Source of the DNA: Winogradskyella psychrotolerans RS-3
GTDB lineage: Bacteria > Bacteroidota > Bacteroidia > Flavobacteriales > Flavobacteriaceae
Direction of reading: 5' to 3'
DNA: 64,000 nt
Assembly (NCBI RefSeq): GCF_000427335.1
Contig: NZ_ATMR01000042.1
Coordinates: 1 to 64,000 of the forward strand
Shown: positions 9,688 to 18,897 of the stretch, piece by piece
How positions within the stretch are numbered: the first letter of the stretch is position 1
How the letters are laid out: each line of letters begins with the position of its first letter
The notes under the pieces: model-generated
Seen by the model: only the letters and a program-made list of their open reading frames with translations
Told to the model about the DNA's origin: nothing
Databases searched by the model: none
Translations under genes and position numbers: made by a program

Positions 9688-10905
9688 ATGAATTATCAAG
9701 ATACTGTGAATTGGATGTTTCAACAACTTCCAATGTATCAGAATAAAGGGAACTCAGCTTTTAAAAAGGATTTAACGAACACCATTAATTTAGCGAAGCA
9801 TTTAAACCATCCTGAAGATCGTTTTAGGTCTATTCATGTTGGTGGTACTAATGGTAAAGGTTCTACAACCCATATGCTAGCTTCTATTTTACAAGAAGCA
9901 GGTTATAAGCTGGGTTTATATACGTCGCCACACTTAAAGGACTTTAGAGAACGTATCCGTATTAATGGTAAGGTTATTACCGAACAATCTGTTATCAATT
10001 TTATTAAACGAAATAAAGCATTTCTAGAGGCAAATCAACTGTCTTTCTTTGAAATGACTGTTGGTATGGCATTCGAGTATTTTGCTAACGAGGAAGTGGA
10101 TATTGCAATTATAGAAGTTGGATTAGGTGGACGCTTAGATTCTACAAATATTATTACACCAGAATTATCTGTAATAACAAATATCGGTTACGATCATACC
10201 CAAATGTTAGGGCATACTCTTAAAGAAATTGCTGGTGAAAAAGCAGGAATCATTAAACAAAATATCCCTGTAGTTATTGGTGAGACACATTCTGAGACTA
10301 AAACTGTTTTTAAAACGAACGCAGAGGAAATGCATTCAGAGATTTATTTTGCAGATCAATTAATTGATACAATTTTAGAAAGTGATTTAAAAGGAGCGTA
10401 TCAAATTCATAATATAAAAACGGTTTTACAGTCGGTAAAGGTTTTAAAAAGTATAGGGTTTACTATTTCTGAAAAGAACTTGGAAAAAGGACTTTTAAAC
10501 GTCACTACAAATACGGGTTTACAAGGGCGTTGGCAAATTTTAGGTACAGAACCAAAGATTATATGTGATACCGCTCATAATAAAGAGGGCTTAACATCTG
10601 TAATGAAACAATTAAAAGAAGAGTCATTCAATCAACTTCATATTGTTTTCGGGGTTGTTAATGATAAGGATTTAGACTCCATAATTCCTGTTCTTCCGGT
10701 TGAAGCTATCTATTATTTTTGTAAACCAGATGTGCAACGTGGGTTAGATGCAGAACTATTGAAGAATTCTTTTGAAAAAAATAAATTATTTGGAAAGTCT
10801 TATGGTAGTGTTGTTGATGCTTTAACTGACGCAAAATCAAAGGCTAATAAACATGATTTAATTTATGTTGGAGGTAGTACTTTTGTGGTTGCAGAAATTA
10901 TTTGA
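9688..10905 (+). CDS. folC: Bifunctional folylpolyglutamate synthase / dihydrofolate synthase
   Basis: Adds glutamate to dihydropteroate and to folates (Mur-ligase superfamily, cytosol). Seen: the P-loop GGTNGKGSTTHM (about 51-62), EVGLGGRLDSTN (about 147-158), NIGYDHTQMLG and ICDTAHNKEG motifs, over 405 aa. Its ATG starts 1 bp after the tonB stop, so it is the last gene of the exbB operon. No stem-loop terminator is visible before the tRNA promoter, which starts 17 bp downstream. Confidence 0.95.
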   Translation: MNYQDTVNWMFQQLPMYQNKGNSAFKKDLTNTINLAKHLNHPEDRFRSIHVGGTNGKGSTTHMLASILQEAGYKLGLYTSPHLKDFRERIRINGKVITEQSVINFIKRNKAFLEANQLSFFEMTVGMAFEYFANEEVDIAIIEVGLGGRLDSTNIITPELSVITNIGYDHTQMLGHTLKEIAGEKAGIIKQNIPVVIGETHSETKTVFKTNAEEMHSEIYFADQLIDTILESDLKGAYQIHNIKTVLQSVKVLKSIGFTISEKNLEKGLLNVTTNTGLQGRWQILGTEPKIICDTAHNKEGLTSVMKQLKEESFNQLHIVFGVVNDKDLDSIIPVLPVEAIYYFCKPDVQRGLDAELLKNSFEKNKLFGKSYGSVVDALTDAKSKANKHDLIYVGGSTFVVAEII

Positions 10906-10922
10906 TTTTTTTTAAAAAAATG

Positions 10923-10953
10923 TTTTGAGATATTAAAAACTAGACTATATTTG
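10923..10953 (+). promoter_or_regulatory. Promoter of the tRNA-Val genes
   Basis: A textbook Bacteroidota promoter: TTTTG (10923-10927) and TATATTTG (10946-10953) with an 18-bp spacer, 15 bp before the first mature tRNA base. Confidence 0.8.
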
Positions 10954-10968
10954 CAGTCCTAATAAATA

Positions 10969-11043
10969 GGGCGACTAGCTCAGTTGGTTCAGAGCACTTG
11001 GTTTACACCCAAGGGGTCAGGGGTTCGAATCCCTTGTCGCCCA
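10969..11043 (+). tRNA. tRNA-Val (TAC)
   Basis: A 75-nt cloverleaf. The acceptor stem GGGCGAC pairs with GTCGCCC, the anticodon loop TTTACAC has TAC at 11004-11006, and the T-loop contains GGTTCGAATC. CCA is not encoded. Confidence 0.95.
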
Positions 11044-11092
11044 CAAAGTTTACAGAAATGTGAACTTTTTTTATACGTTACTTGATTTATTA

Positions 11093-11167
11093 GGGCGACT
11101 AGCTCAGTTGGTTCAGAGCACTTGGTTTACACCCAAGGGGTCAGGGGTTCGAATCCCTTGTCGCCCA
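11093..11167 (+). tRNA. tRNA-Val (TAC), second copy
   Basis: Identical in all 75 nt to the copy 124 bp upstream, with anticodon TAC at 11128-11130. The 49-bp spacer is unrelated outside the tRNA, and both share one promoter. Confidence 0.95.
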
Positions 11168-11177
11168 CAGAAATTAG

Positions 11178-11210
11178 AATCCCGATTTACTTTTGTGAAT
11201 CGGGATTTTT
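11178..11210 (+). terminator. Intrinsic terminator after the tRNA-Val pair
   Basis: A 10-bp stem (AATCCCGATT / AATCGGGATT) with a 10-nt loop, followed by a T-run. Confidence 0.85.
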
Positions 11211-11399
11211 GCTTTTAAAAGGGAAGTACGTGGGATTTTGAAGTTCTTTTTTGAAACAAAAATTCCAATATTTGCGATAGTATATCGCAATTGCATTTGT
11301 AAGATTGGTATCTATTTAGGGATGTTTAATTCCTTTTTTAAGTATATTTATTCTTTCAAAAATAAGCTAAAGAGAGCATAGTCTTAATTTAGAATAAAA

Positions 11400-11474
11400 G
11401 GGTCATTAACTCAGTTGGTTCAGAGTGTCACGTCGACAACGTGGAAGTCACTGGTTCGAATCCAGTATGTCCCA
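11400..11474 (+). tRNA. tRNA-Val (GAC), with an acceptor-stem mismatch
   Basis: A 75-nt cloverleaf with anticodon stem TCACG/CGTGG and loop TCGACAA, placing GAC at 11435-11437 (reads GUC/GUU, Val). The acceptor stem is GGGTCAT against ATGTCCC, giving a T-T mismatch at the fourth pair; GGGACAT would pair perfectly. It may be a tolerated mismatch, a decaying gene or a base error. It has its own downstream terminator. The 190 bp before it hold no gene that I can see. Confidence 0.75.
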
Positions 11475-11477
11475 CTC

Positions 11478-11519
11478 AAAAAAGAAAGCCTTTCAAGAAA
11501 TTGAAAGGCTTTCTTTTTT
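11478..11519 (+). terminator. Strong intrinsic terminator after tRNA-Val (GAC)
   Basis: A 19-bp stem (left arm 11478-11496, right arm 11501-11519) with a GAAA tetraloop; the right arm ends in six T. Confidence 0.92.
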
Positions 11520-11552
11520 GTTAGATGCTTAAAACAGAAAAGAGAGTTTCTT

Positions 11553-11584
11553 GGGATCAAGACTAAAAGGGATCAAGACTAAAA
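11553..11584. repeat. 16-bp perfect tandem direct repeat
   Basis: GGGATCAAGACTAAAA occurs twice back to back (11553-11568 and 11569-11584), just outside the C-terminal end of the decayed transposase. It may mark a transposon end or an insertion scar. Confidence 0.7.
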
Positions 11585-11591
11585 GTTGTAT

Positions 11592-12710
11592 TTAAGCAAA
11601 AACTGTTGTTAATCTAAAAAGGAAGAATTCTACGTTTCTAACACCTCTGAATTGCGTTCTATAGGCTTTTATTTTGGTATTAAAACATTCTGCTGATGCG
11701 TTTGTGCTTCGGTTGAAAAAAAATTAAGTATGGATTTATAGTTAAAAGTAATCGTATTTACTATTGTGTACGAAATGATCTAAAACCAGATTGGTCAACA
11801 TCCTTGTACCAATGCTAAAACGCTGTGACCTGTATGTTTGATTAGTCAATCTGGCATCTTTTATCGCTTGATTTTCTGGATCTATGATGTCCCATCTGTT
11901 TTTTTATTCTAATATCTTGTAATCCATCTAGAGCAAGCTTTTGTAAATGAAATCGATTTGTAATTTGAACGGCTTTTGAGAATCGTTTTCATTGAGTTAG
12001 CCATGCCTAGAGTAATCTCTTTAATCCCTTAGCCCTTTTCTTTGTCGATAATTTGAGAAGCTGTTCTATAATGGGTTCTACTTTTGTGTCTGTAAATATT
12101 TCGATGATACTACCTTTTTTCCTTTTGCATTTTTATTTGTGATTATGGTATAGAGTTCACCTTTGGAAAGCGCTGTTTCATAAATAAATAGGTAAGCCCT
12201 TATATTCTCTGAAAAAAAAAAAATTTTCGGCGTGTGGTTTTTGTTTCCAAGCTTTAAACTCGCTAAAATAGTCTCTATACTGTCTGCTTATTTTTTGTCA
12301 ACACCGTTATAAAATTCACCTATCGTTTGGCAATCAGAGGCTTTAGTATTTACTAATCTCTTGGGGAAAAGCAGCAAACTTGGTGTCATCCGTGTTCCTG
12401 ACGCTGCTAAATTTCAATCTCTTTGTACAACTTCATTTATCAAGCCATCTACGCAGCTTTACATGTAAATAAATATTTTTTTTCTAATATAAAGCCATGA
12501 TATTCTATTATTTATAGAGTACATGAGCGATTAAAACACGCTTCGGTTCTTTAGAGGTCATTGTATTATGTTCTTCGAAATAAAGATGCATAACTATAAC
12601 TTCTCTATTTTTTGTATTCTTTACTAGATCCGAAATGATTGATTAGGGAATCTGGAGGTATAAGTTTGAGTAAGTCTTGATACTTGTCCAAAATACTTTT
12701 TTACAAAAAT
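11592..12710 (-). mobile_element. Decayed ISAon1-type insertion sequence (transposase remnant)
   Basis: No open frame survives, but minus-strand translation in shifting frames shows a transposase of the ISAon1 type. The C-terminus is NRSTNASAECFN, then KAYRTQFRGVRNVEFF and a final FRLTTVFA before the stop at 11592. The middle has ETALSKGELYTIITNK, ANSMKTI and ENQAIKDAR. Further upstream is FYNGVD(K)K, and the separate N-terminal region has DKYQDLLKLIPPDSLINHF and HLYFEEHNT (about 12560-12690). Many stops and frame changes, not all at homopolymers, make this a real relic. Terminal inverted repeats could not be defined. It fills most of the 1.3 kb between the last tRNA terminator and the response regulator. 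Confidence 0.78.
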
Positions 12711-12788
12711 CTAAAAACTATTTTAAATGCGCACATAACTATTTGCCTTGACTCCTAATTTTGTATTAAAATAACACGTTGGCTTTTC

Positions 12789-13190
12789 TTATTTCTCCAA
12801 CTCTAGCTGTAATATTTCTTTTAAGGTATCTGTAGAAATGGGTTTTATAATGTAATTAGATATGGTTTTATAGCGTTTAGCACGATTTAAGTCTACAGGG
12901 TCAATAGAAGAACTTACGATGTATATCGTAATTAATTTATGAGATTCAATCTTAACAAACTCATCTAAAAACTCCCAACCATCCATTATAGGCATGTTGA
13001 TGTCTAATAATATAATATCTGGAACATCCTCACCGGCAATCATTATTGGTTTTAAATTATTCAATGCTTCTTGCCCATTTTTAAATACCATAAATGATTT
13101 ACAAAAATCGGATAATTCCATCATTCTTTTTGCACCGAAAACAAATATTGGATCATCATCGATGATACATGCTACGTCAATTTTATTCAT
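12789..13190 (-). CDS. Single-domain response regulator
   Basis: A stand-alone receiver domain of 133 aa. Seen: the N-terminal acidic cluster IDDDPIFVF, phospho-acceptor Asp in IILLDINMPIMDGWEF (about residue 62), a Ser in IVSSSIDP (conserved Ser/Thr position) and the Lys in YIIKPIS. There is no output domain, so it probably relays phosphate or acts by protein contact. It overlaps the kinase gene by 8 bp and is therefore translationally coupled with it. Confidence 0.92.
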   Translation of the reverse strand: MNKIDVACIIDDDPIFVFGAKRMMELSDFCKSFMVFKNGQEALNNLKPIMIAGEDVPDIILLDINMPIMDGWEFLDEFVKIESHKLITIYIVSSSIDPVDLNRAKRYKTISNYIIKPISTDTLKEILQLELEK

Positions 13191-14670
13191 GTGTTTTTAA
13201 ATGTATATAAAATGTTGTTCCTTCATTAACTTCACTCTCTACCTCAATCTTTCCACCAATGGCCTCGACTTGATTTTTAGTTATAAACAATCCTAAGCCA
13301 CGTGAATCTTCATGTTTATGAAATGTTTTATACATACCAAATAGTTTTTCACCATATTTAATTAAATCAATACCTTGGCCATAATCTTTAATTTCTAAAA
13401 CAACAAAATTATCTTTAATACTTGTGCTTATTTCAATTTTTGCTGGCTCAGCTGGCTTTTTATATTTTATAGCATTGGTTAAAAAATTCAATAAAATACT
13501 GTCCAAATATGCAGGTACTGCCTTCACTACAATATGAGGTTCAATATTAATAGAAATTGTAGTTTTAGAATCTATTATAAGGGCAGAAATACTAGAATAT
13601 GCTCTATTGAAATTTTCTAGTAGGTTTAGCGGTTCTGTTTTTAAATCCTTTTGAATATTAATTGCAGCGACCTCGTTTAAGTTTTCTACGGTCTCACCGA
13701 GATGACTTACAGCTAGACATATTAATGGGAAAATTTCATTATCTGTGGTTTCAGGTAAGTCCATTTTTACAATATCTAATAACATATCTAAATTGCCGTA
13801 ATGTGACCTTAGATTGTGTGATACAATTTGGGCGAAATTTAATAAACGTTTATTTTGGTCTTCAGTTGTAGTCAATAATTGTGAAACTTTTTTGCTCGCT
13901 TTTTTTATTTCAGTAACATCATTTATTTGAGCGACGAAATGTTGAGGTTGCCCTTTGTCATCTCTAACTATTGATGTAGATAACTGTGTCCAAATCGTTT
14001 CGTGTTGTTTACTTATATAACGTTTCTCAGTCTCATAATGATCAATTTTACCACTCATCATACTCATCATGGCCTTGTAGTCTTTGCGTAAATCATCAGG
14101 ATGTGTTATATCCATGAAGCTTAACTTTTCTATTTCTTCTTTACTATAACCAAAAGTGTTACATAGACTTTTATTAACATCAATCCAATTACCTTCCAGA
14201 TCTACTATTGCCATTCCTACTAAAGCAGTTTCAAATGTTCTTCTAAGTTGAAGTTCTTTAAACGCTAAATTTTTTGAATCCTTTGTTGATTTATCTATAT
14301 CTTGAAATAAGCCTTGAACTAAAATACACGTATCATTTTTAACGATGGCTATGCCTATTGCTCTTACCCATTTATCTTTTCCTGTATGGGTGATAATTTG
14401 AACTTCAATATCAAAATCCTCGTGATTTTCAATGCAATTGGTAAATAGTCTAGTGATTGTATCTCGACTGTAGCCTTCTTTATAAAAAGAGATACCAATT
14501 TCAACGTTAGGAACATAATCTAAAGGAACTTCGTGAATTTTTTTAGTTTGAATGCTCCAGTTTAGAATAGTAGATGTAGGGTTATATTCCCAAGTGCCGA
14601 TGGTGGCGCGTTCTTGGATAAAATCTAATAAATCAATACTACTCTTGTTTTGTGTATTAGGGATATACAA
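13183..14670 (-). CDS. PAS-domain sensor histidine kinase
   Basis: A 495-aa kinase without membrane segments. Seen: two PAS regions (about 15-130 and 145-265, the second with the VGMAIVDLEGNWIDVNKSLC start), an H-box with VSHNLRSHYGN (His about 287), N-box FLTNAIKYKK, G1 KDYGQGIDL and G2 SRGLGLFITK. The phospho-acceptor box VSHNLR is typical of flavobacterial cytosolic PAS kinases paired with lone receivers. A TATATTTG -7 box lies 26 bp upstream. The signal sensed is unknown. Confidence 0.92.
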   Translation of the reverse strand: MYIPNTQNKSSIDLLDFIQERATIGTWEYNPTSTILNWSIQTKKIHEVPLDYVPNVEIGISFYKEGYSRDTITRLFTNCIENHEDFDIEVQIITHTGKDKWVRAIGIAIVKNDTCILVQGLFQDIDKSTKDSKNLAFKELQLRRTFETALVGMAIVDLEGNWIDVNKSLCNTFGYSKEEIEKLSFMDITHPDDLRKDYKAMMSMMSGKIDHYETEKRYISKQHETIWTQLSTSIVRDDKGQPQHFVAQINDVTEIKKASKKVSQLLTTTEDQNKRLLNFAQIVSHNLRSHYGNLDMLLDIVKMDLPETTDNEIFPLICLAVSHLGETVENLNEVAAINIQKDLKTEPLNLLENFNRAYSSISALIIDSKTTISINIEPHIVVKAVPAYLDSILLNFLTNAIKYKKPAEPAKIEISTSIKDNFVVLEIKDYGQGIDLIKYGEKLFGMYKTFHKHEDSRGLGLFITKNQVEAIGGKIEVESEVNEGTTFYIHLKTHE

Positions 14671-14696
14671 AATAAGTGAGTTATGGGGTTTAAAGA

Positions 14697-14704
14697 CAAA
14701 TATA
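14697..14704 (-). promoter_or_regulatory. -7 box for the PAS kinase operon
   Basis: Reads TATATTTG on the minus strand, 26 bp upstream of the kinase ATG at 14670. Confidence 0.55.
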
Positions 14705-14782
14705 AATTTTAATTCGGAATAACTAACACTAAACGACTATACCAAACGATAAAAGTGATTTTTTTGTAGGAAATAACTCATG

Positions 14783-15160
14783 TTATTTGTATTCCATTAT
14801 TAAATAAACAGAGGTGGTCTTTCCAATATTCAAAACTTCGTGTGACGTTATAGAATCCTTACTAAATGTATAGCCCGTTGGTACATTCACTTCTCTCATC
14901 CCTGTGTCATCTGTAATTCTAAATTTTCCTCCAACTAAGGTATAGCCAACATGTAGATTGTGATAATGTTTCTCATGGCCTACACCTGGTTTAAATGTGC
15001 ATTTCAATACTCTTAGTTTTTTGTTGTCTTCTAGAACTTCGCATATTGCATTACCTTGCCAACCGGCTTCTAATGGATCAGGTAATGAATTTTTGTTTTT
15101 GCAACTTGAAAGCCCTATGGTTAAAAGTAATACGAGTATAAAAGCAGCTTTGTTATTCAT
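14783..15160 (-). CDS. Cupin-fold lipoprotein
   Basis: A 125-aa exported lipoprotein. Seen: signal peptide with lipobox LSSC (Cys about residue 20), then a small cupin domain with GVGHEKHYHNLHVGYTLVGG, holding the His cluster and Glu expected for metal binding. The second cupin motif is weak. It has no clear enzymatic assignment; related proteins are annotated simply as cupin-domain proteins. It follows the NTF2-like gene by 88 bp on the same strand and may be transcribed with it. Confidence 0.75.
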   Translation of the reverse strand: MNNKAAFILVLLLTIGLSSCKNKNSLPDPLEAGWQGNAICEVLEDNKKLRVLKCTFKPGVGHEKHYHNLHVGYTLVGGKFRITDDTGMREVNVPTGYTFSKDSITSHEVLNIGKTTSVYLIMEYK

Positions 15161-15248
15161 TCAGTTCATTTGCGAGCAAGGTAATAATTTCAAGAATATC
15201 TTCAATTAATAGTTTTAGATGGCAACTTTGTTATTGTTTTAATCTTTT

Positions 15249-15764
15249 TTACTCGGTTTTTAAAAAATCGGTTACTATGGTGTTGGTCTCCGTTTGCATC
15301 TGTGTGGTCCAACTATCTATATACCATCTGCTGTTTTCAAAATGAAGTTGAATACTGTTTAACCCTCTTAGGTTTGAATCTATTTCTGGGTTGCTTCTGA
15401 CTTCATAAGCACTCCATACTTGAGCCATATTGCCAAATTGACTTATGTTCCGTTTAATTTCCTTTTCATAAAAATTTTCTTTAGGTATTAATAACAACGG
15501 AATATATTCTGCTTCCAACGTATGTGTATCTGATTTTCCGTCGTCATCTAATCGCACTATAACAGCCGTACCGGAATGCAAATAGTTATCTCTTTCAAAT
15601 TGCCAAGGGTCAGTGCTTGAGCCCGAAATAACGTCATAATAAGCATCAATGATACTGGTTATAGATTTGACATCTGTTCCATATTTTTTATCAAGTGTTT
15701 GACTGCAAAGTGGCGAACACATTAAAAGTCCGAATACGCTAAGTGCTAATAATTTTGTTTTCAT
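15249..15764 (-). CDS. Exported NTF2-like (nuclear-transport-factor-2 fold) protein
   Basis: 171 aa. Seen: a type-I signal peptide ending near CSPLCSQ (residues 1-22), then ITSIIDAYYDVISGSSTDPWQFERDN, a helix-and-loop start typical of the SnoaL/NTF2-like fold, and late beta-strands ending in WYIDSWTTQ. It starts 44 bp after the last DUF6090 gene on the same strand, so it may be the tail of that operon. Function unknown. Confidence 0.65.
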   Translation of the reverse strand: MKTKLLALSVFGLLMCSPLCSQTLDKKYGTDVKSITSIIDAYYDVISGSSTDPWQFERDNYLHSGTAVIVRLDDDGKSDTHTLEAEYIPLLLIPKENFYEKEIKRNISQFGNMAQVWSAYEVRSNPEIDSNLRGLNSIQLHFENSRWYIDSWTTQMQTETNTIVTDFLKTE

Positions 15765-15808
15765 GGTTTTTATTTTTTATAGTTGTTATGTGTTCTGTAC
15801 ATTTATTA

Positions 15809-16564
15809 TTATTCATTTAATTCCGCTTCAATAAGACATATTAATTGTTTCATTTCTATATCTAAATTTTCTCTAAAATCAATAACATCTTGCGTAAAGT
15901 CTAATTTCATTCCTAAAAGATTTCGTATTCTTTTATCACTTAAAATCTCATTATAGTTATTTGTAGTTTCATTTGTAATGCTGATTTCGGTAACGGTAGA
16001 TTTTACCAAAGGGATAAAATTGATATCGTTCTCAAGGATATTATCGATTCGGATTTGATGTACACTTAATCGGTCTTCAAGCACATTATTAAGCTTGTTC
16101 AATCTGAAGTCTAAATCGCTGAATTTTTCATTAATAGTTTTACTTTTAATTAAGCTTAACTTGTCTGTGTTTTTTATATTAGTATAGGTGTTTATAGTCG
16201 GAAGATCACTTTGTAAATTCCAAACGGCATCTTTAAAAATTGAATCTGTAATAGTTTGTTTTTCAATGTCAACAGGATTAGCTTCAATACCAAGAACAAA
16301 AATGAGTGATTGTTTTAAAACCTTTTCTTCGGCTATTAACGCTTCTGATTGCTGCTTGGCTAAAATTAAATTTTCATGTAGACTTTCTAAAATCGCTGTT
16401 TCTTCAATATTGGCTTTTCGGTTTTCGTTCCAATTGTTTATCTGTAAGGCAATGAGAATTCCAATAACAACCAAAACAATTTCGCCAATAGCGTATTTAA
16501 CGTATTTGGTTGTTTTGCCTTCATTGAGAAGGTTTTGGCGTATATTTCTGAAGAGTTTAATCAT
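15809..16564 (-). CDS. DUF6090 protein, paralogue 7 of the array
   Basis: 251 aa. N-terminus: basic amphipathic MIKLFRNIRQNLL, then the invariant membrane segment GEIVLVVIGILIALQINNW (about 28-46). The remainder is mostly helical and predicted outside the membrane (positive-inside rule). The mid-protein motif is degenerate here (NTDKLSLIKSKTI). Last of seven paralogues in the minus-strand operon, 9 bp after paralogue 6. Function unknown. Confidence 0.85.
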   Translation of the reverse strand: MIKLFRNIRQNLLNEGKTTKYVKYAIGEIVLVVIGILIALQINNWNENRKANIEETAILESLHENLILAKQQSEALIAEEKVLKQSLIFVLGIEANPVDIEKQTITDSIFKDAVWNLQSDLPTINTYTNIKNTDKLSLIKSKTINEKFSDLDFRLNKLNNVLEDRLSVHQIRIDNILENDINFIPLVKSTVTEISITNETTNNYNEILSDKRIRNLLGMKLDFTQDVIDFRENLDIEMKQLICLIEAELNE

Positions 16565-16573
16565 TTGATGTTA

Positions 16574-17344
16574 CTAATCTTTTAATTCCTTATCTATCAA
16601 TGTAATTAATAATTGTATGTCCTTTTTGAAATTTGGGTATTCCCGATTTTGTAATGAATAACCAAACCCAACAAACTGAAATATATAATTTTCATATTCT
16701 TTAGAACGAAAAAGGTGCTTATTGCCTTTTTTATGTTCAGACATTGCAATTCCTAACTCTTTAGAGTATCCCAAATCATCAGATAAATTTCTAAAATTAC
16801 CATGTTGATAAACGTAATGTATAAGATTTTCTTGTCCTGCTGCGACCTGTTCTTCTTGTAGCCTTACTCTATTTATTTTACCTTCCCAAGAAGCGAGTAA
16901 ACTGCTAATAGAATCATTTTTAATTTCTTTTAATCCACCTGAATATATGATTTGGTTGAGAGCACCATCTTCATAAAACAGTACAATATCCGTAATTAGG
17001 AATCCATTAATAAGTGAAGATATTTCAGTTTCGCTTAAATTATCTATCAAACTATCGTTACTCATTATGTTTAGAACTTTAATAGCATGTTCCATTTTTT
17101 GGGATAGATCTTTTTCTTCTATAGCAAGGGATTTAAGGTTGTTTTCCATTTCCCCTTTTATCTGCCTCAAATAGTTTTCTTGTTGTTTTTGAATGCTATA
17201 TACTTCCTGTTTATTATTTAAATAAAGCGCAATCAAAATCCCAATAACTACAAGGATAATTTCTCCAAAGGCGTAGAGCAGATACTTTGAAGCTCGATTT
17301 TCGGTAATCATATTTTGACGAATTTTTCTGAAGAATTTGATCAT
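16574..17344 (-). CDS. DUF6090 protein, paralogue 6 (divergent anchor end)
   Basis: 256 aa. Same architecture, but it is the only copy whose anchor ends in ALYLNNKQE instead of ALQINNWNE, so the otherwise fixed Q-I-N-N-W is altered. The middle motif is YSGGLKEIKNDSISSLLASWE. The C-terminal half has QENLIHYVYQHGNFRNL, resembling paralogue 1 (DIIDYIKHNGSLRNL), so these two are likely close relatives by duplication. It starts 6 bp after paralogue 5. Confidence 0.85.
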   Translation of the reverse strand: MIKFFRKIRQNMITENRASKYLLYAFGEIILVVIGILIALYLNNKQEVYSIQKQQENYLRQIKGEMENNLKSLAIEEKDLSQKMEHAIKVLNIMSNDSLIDNLSETEISSLINGFLITDIVLFYEDGALNQIIYSGGLKEIKNDSISSLLASWEGKINRVRLQEEQVAAGQENLIHYVYQHGNFRNLSDDLGYSKELGIAMSEHKKGNKHLFRSKEYENYIFQFVGFGYSLQNREYPNFKKDIQLLITLIDKELKD

Positions 17345-17350
17345 TGGATT

Positions 17351-18127
17351 TTAATTTTTTAGTAATTGATTTAGCATGTGTTGTCTTGTAGATATGATGC
17401 TAATGGCTCCAAAAGTTCTTCCCATATCACCAATTAAATAATTTTCCAATTTGGGTGTTTTTAATATTTTTTCATAATCTGCAGTTATCCCTCGATAATC
17501 TTTTATAGATGCAACTTTATTATAAAATTCTTGCACGCTTCCTTCGTTTATAACCAAATTGCCAGTATTTTTATTTATATAATTTTCGGGAAGGGTGTAC
17601 ATTATAGGCTCAAATTGATTTTCAATAAATCGTGAAATAGAACTAAAAGATTTTTCAATTAGAGTAAAGTCTGTATAATATTGTGAAAGATCTTTTAAAA
17701 GTTCTTTCTCCTTAAAGTTGTTAAAGGTGCCTAAGGATTTAGCAGATTCAAAGGTGATGTTATAATTTGTTGGGTCTGATGCATAGAACAATGGTTCTAC
17801 ATACATACCAAATTTATCAATACCCATAGTTTTGTTTGGGTTTCTTACATAAGTTAGCAAGGTGTCTAAATATTCAATTCTCTTGGTGTGAAAATTTTTA
17901 TAATAGTTAAGTTTTAGTTGATCTTTTTTGAGTTCTATTAGGACATTGTCAAAAAAATTAGCTTCCAATTGTTTTGCTTTTTGGTTTTCATTCCAATTAT
18001 TAATTTGAAGCGCAATCAAAATTCCAATGACCACGAGGATGATTTCGCCGATGGCGTATTTAAGGTATTTGGAGGTTTGGTTTTCCATAATTAGGTTTTG
18101 GCGGATTTTTCGGAAAAATTTTATCAT
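17351..18127 (-). CDS. DUF6090 protein, paralogue 5
   Basis: 258 aa, the longest copy. The standard basic N-terminus and anchor are present. The outer domain is the most divergent: the usual SGKL motif is replaced by SLGTFNNFKEKELLKDLSQYY, and there are more aromatic residues. It may recognise a different partner (inference). It starts 6 bp downstream of paralogue 4. Confidence 0.83.
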   Translation of the reverse strand: MIKFFRKIRQNLIMENQTSKYLKYAIGEIILVVIGILIALQINNWNENQKAKQLEANFFDNVLIELKKDQLKLNYYKNFHTKRIEYLDTLLTYVRNPNKTMGIDKFGMYVEPLFYASDPTNYNITFESAKSLGTFNNFKEKELLKDLSQYYTDFTLIEKSFSSISRFIENQFEPIMYTLPENYINKNTGNLVINEGSVQEFYNKVASIKDYRGITADYEKILKTPKLENYLIGDMGRTFGAISIISTRQHMLNQLLKN

Positions 18128-18133
18128 ATAAAA

Positions 18134-18879
18134 TTATAATTCTCTATTGGTTTCGATTATGATTCTATCCATAGTATTCTCAAGCTCTTCAAGTGACAGG
18201 ATATAATTTTTTAAATCCCAAGCTTGGTTATCTATCACATTTTCAAATTCAATATCTTGGAACATTTTGTAATTGGAATGTTTGAGTTTTGATTTTTTAT
18301 TCCACGCCAAAATTCCATAGCTATCTATGTTTTTTAACGAGGCATGCTTTGTGAGATATGTTAACACAATGGTCTGATTAATTTGATCCAATGTATTATA
18401 GTTTTCTTCGTTTTTTCTAAATTGCTAGACCATTCAAAAAATTGTAATCGCAATGAGTCTGAAGAAATTAAGTTAAGCTTACCAGAAGAAATGACATCTA
18501 AAACTACAGATTGACTTGGTTTATAACTCATATAATCAATGGTTTGTGCTAAGAGGCTATCGAGGTTGAATCTGTTTAGGACGTCTTCAGGCTCTCCTAC
18601 TAAATCGATAAGGACTCTTGTATCAGATAAAATAGTTTCGTGGTGTTTAATATACTTCTCAATACTTATTTTGTTCTTTTTAAATTCTAAATTTAGGTTC
18701 TTTATGATAACATGCTCATTTTGTTTATTGCCTAATTCTTGGTTCCAGTTGTTAATTTGTAAGGCAATTAAAATACCAATCACCACAAGGATGATTTCGC
18801 CAATGGCGTAGAGTAAGTACTTATTAACTTTGTTTTCTCTAATCATATTTTGACGTAGTTTTCGGAAGAATTTAATCAT
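18134..18879 (-). CDS. DUF6090 protein, paralogue 4; frame broken by one missing base
   Basis: Two overlapping frames (18879-18361 and 18391-18134) make one gene of about 248 aa. The first frame has the anchor and LDVISSGKLNLISSDSLRLQFFEWSS. Adding one A to the run complementary to T 18411-18416 lets the chain read LEKNEENYNTLDQINQ and continue into TYLTKHASLKNID, as in the sister proteins. The 26-residue tail of the first frame is therefore artefactual. It starts 18 bp after the corrected stop of paralogue 3. Confidence 0.8.
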
Positions 18880-18897
18880 TATCTAAATGTTTAATTA

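Noticed and set aside
11557..12681. Inverted repeat ATCAAGACT / AGTCTTGAT as transposon ends
   Set aside because: The copy near 12673 lies inside the transposase N-terminal coding region (KYQDLL), so it is not a terminal repeat.
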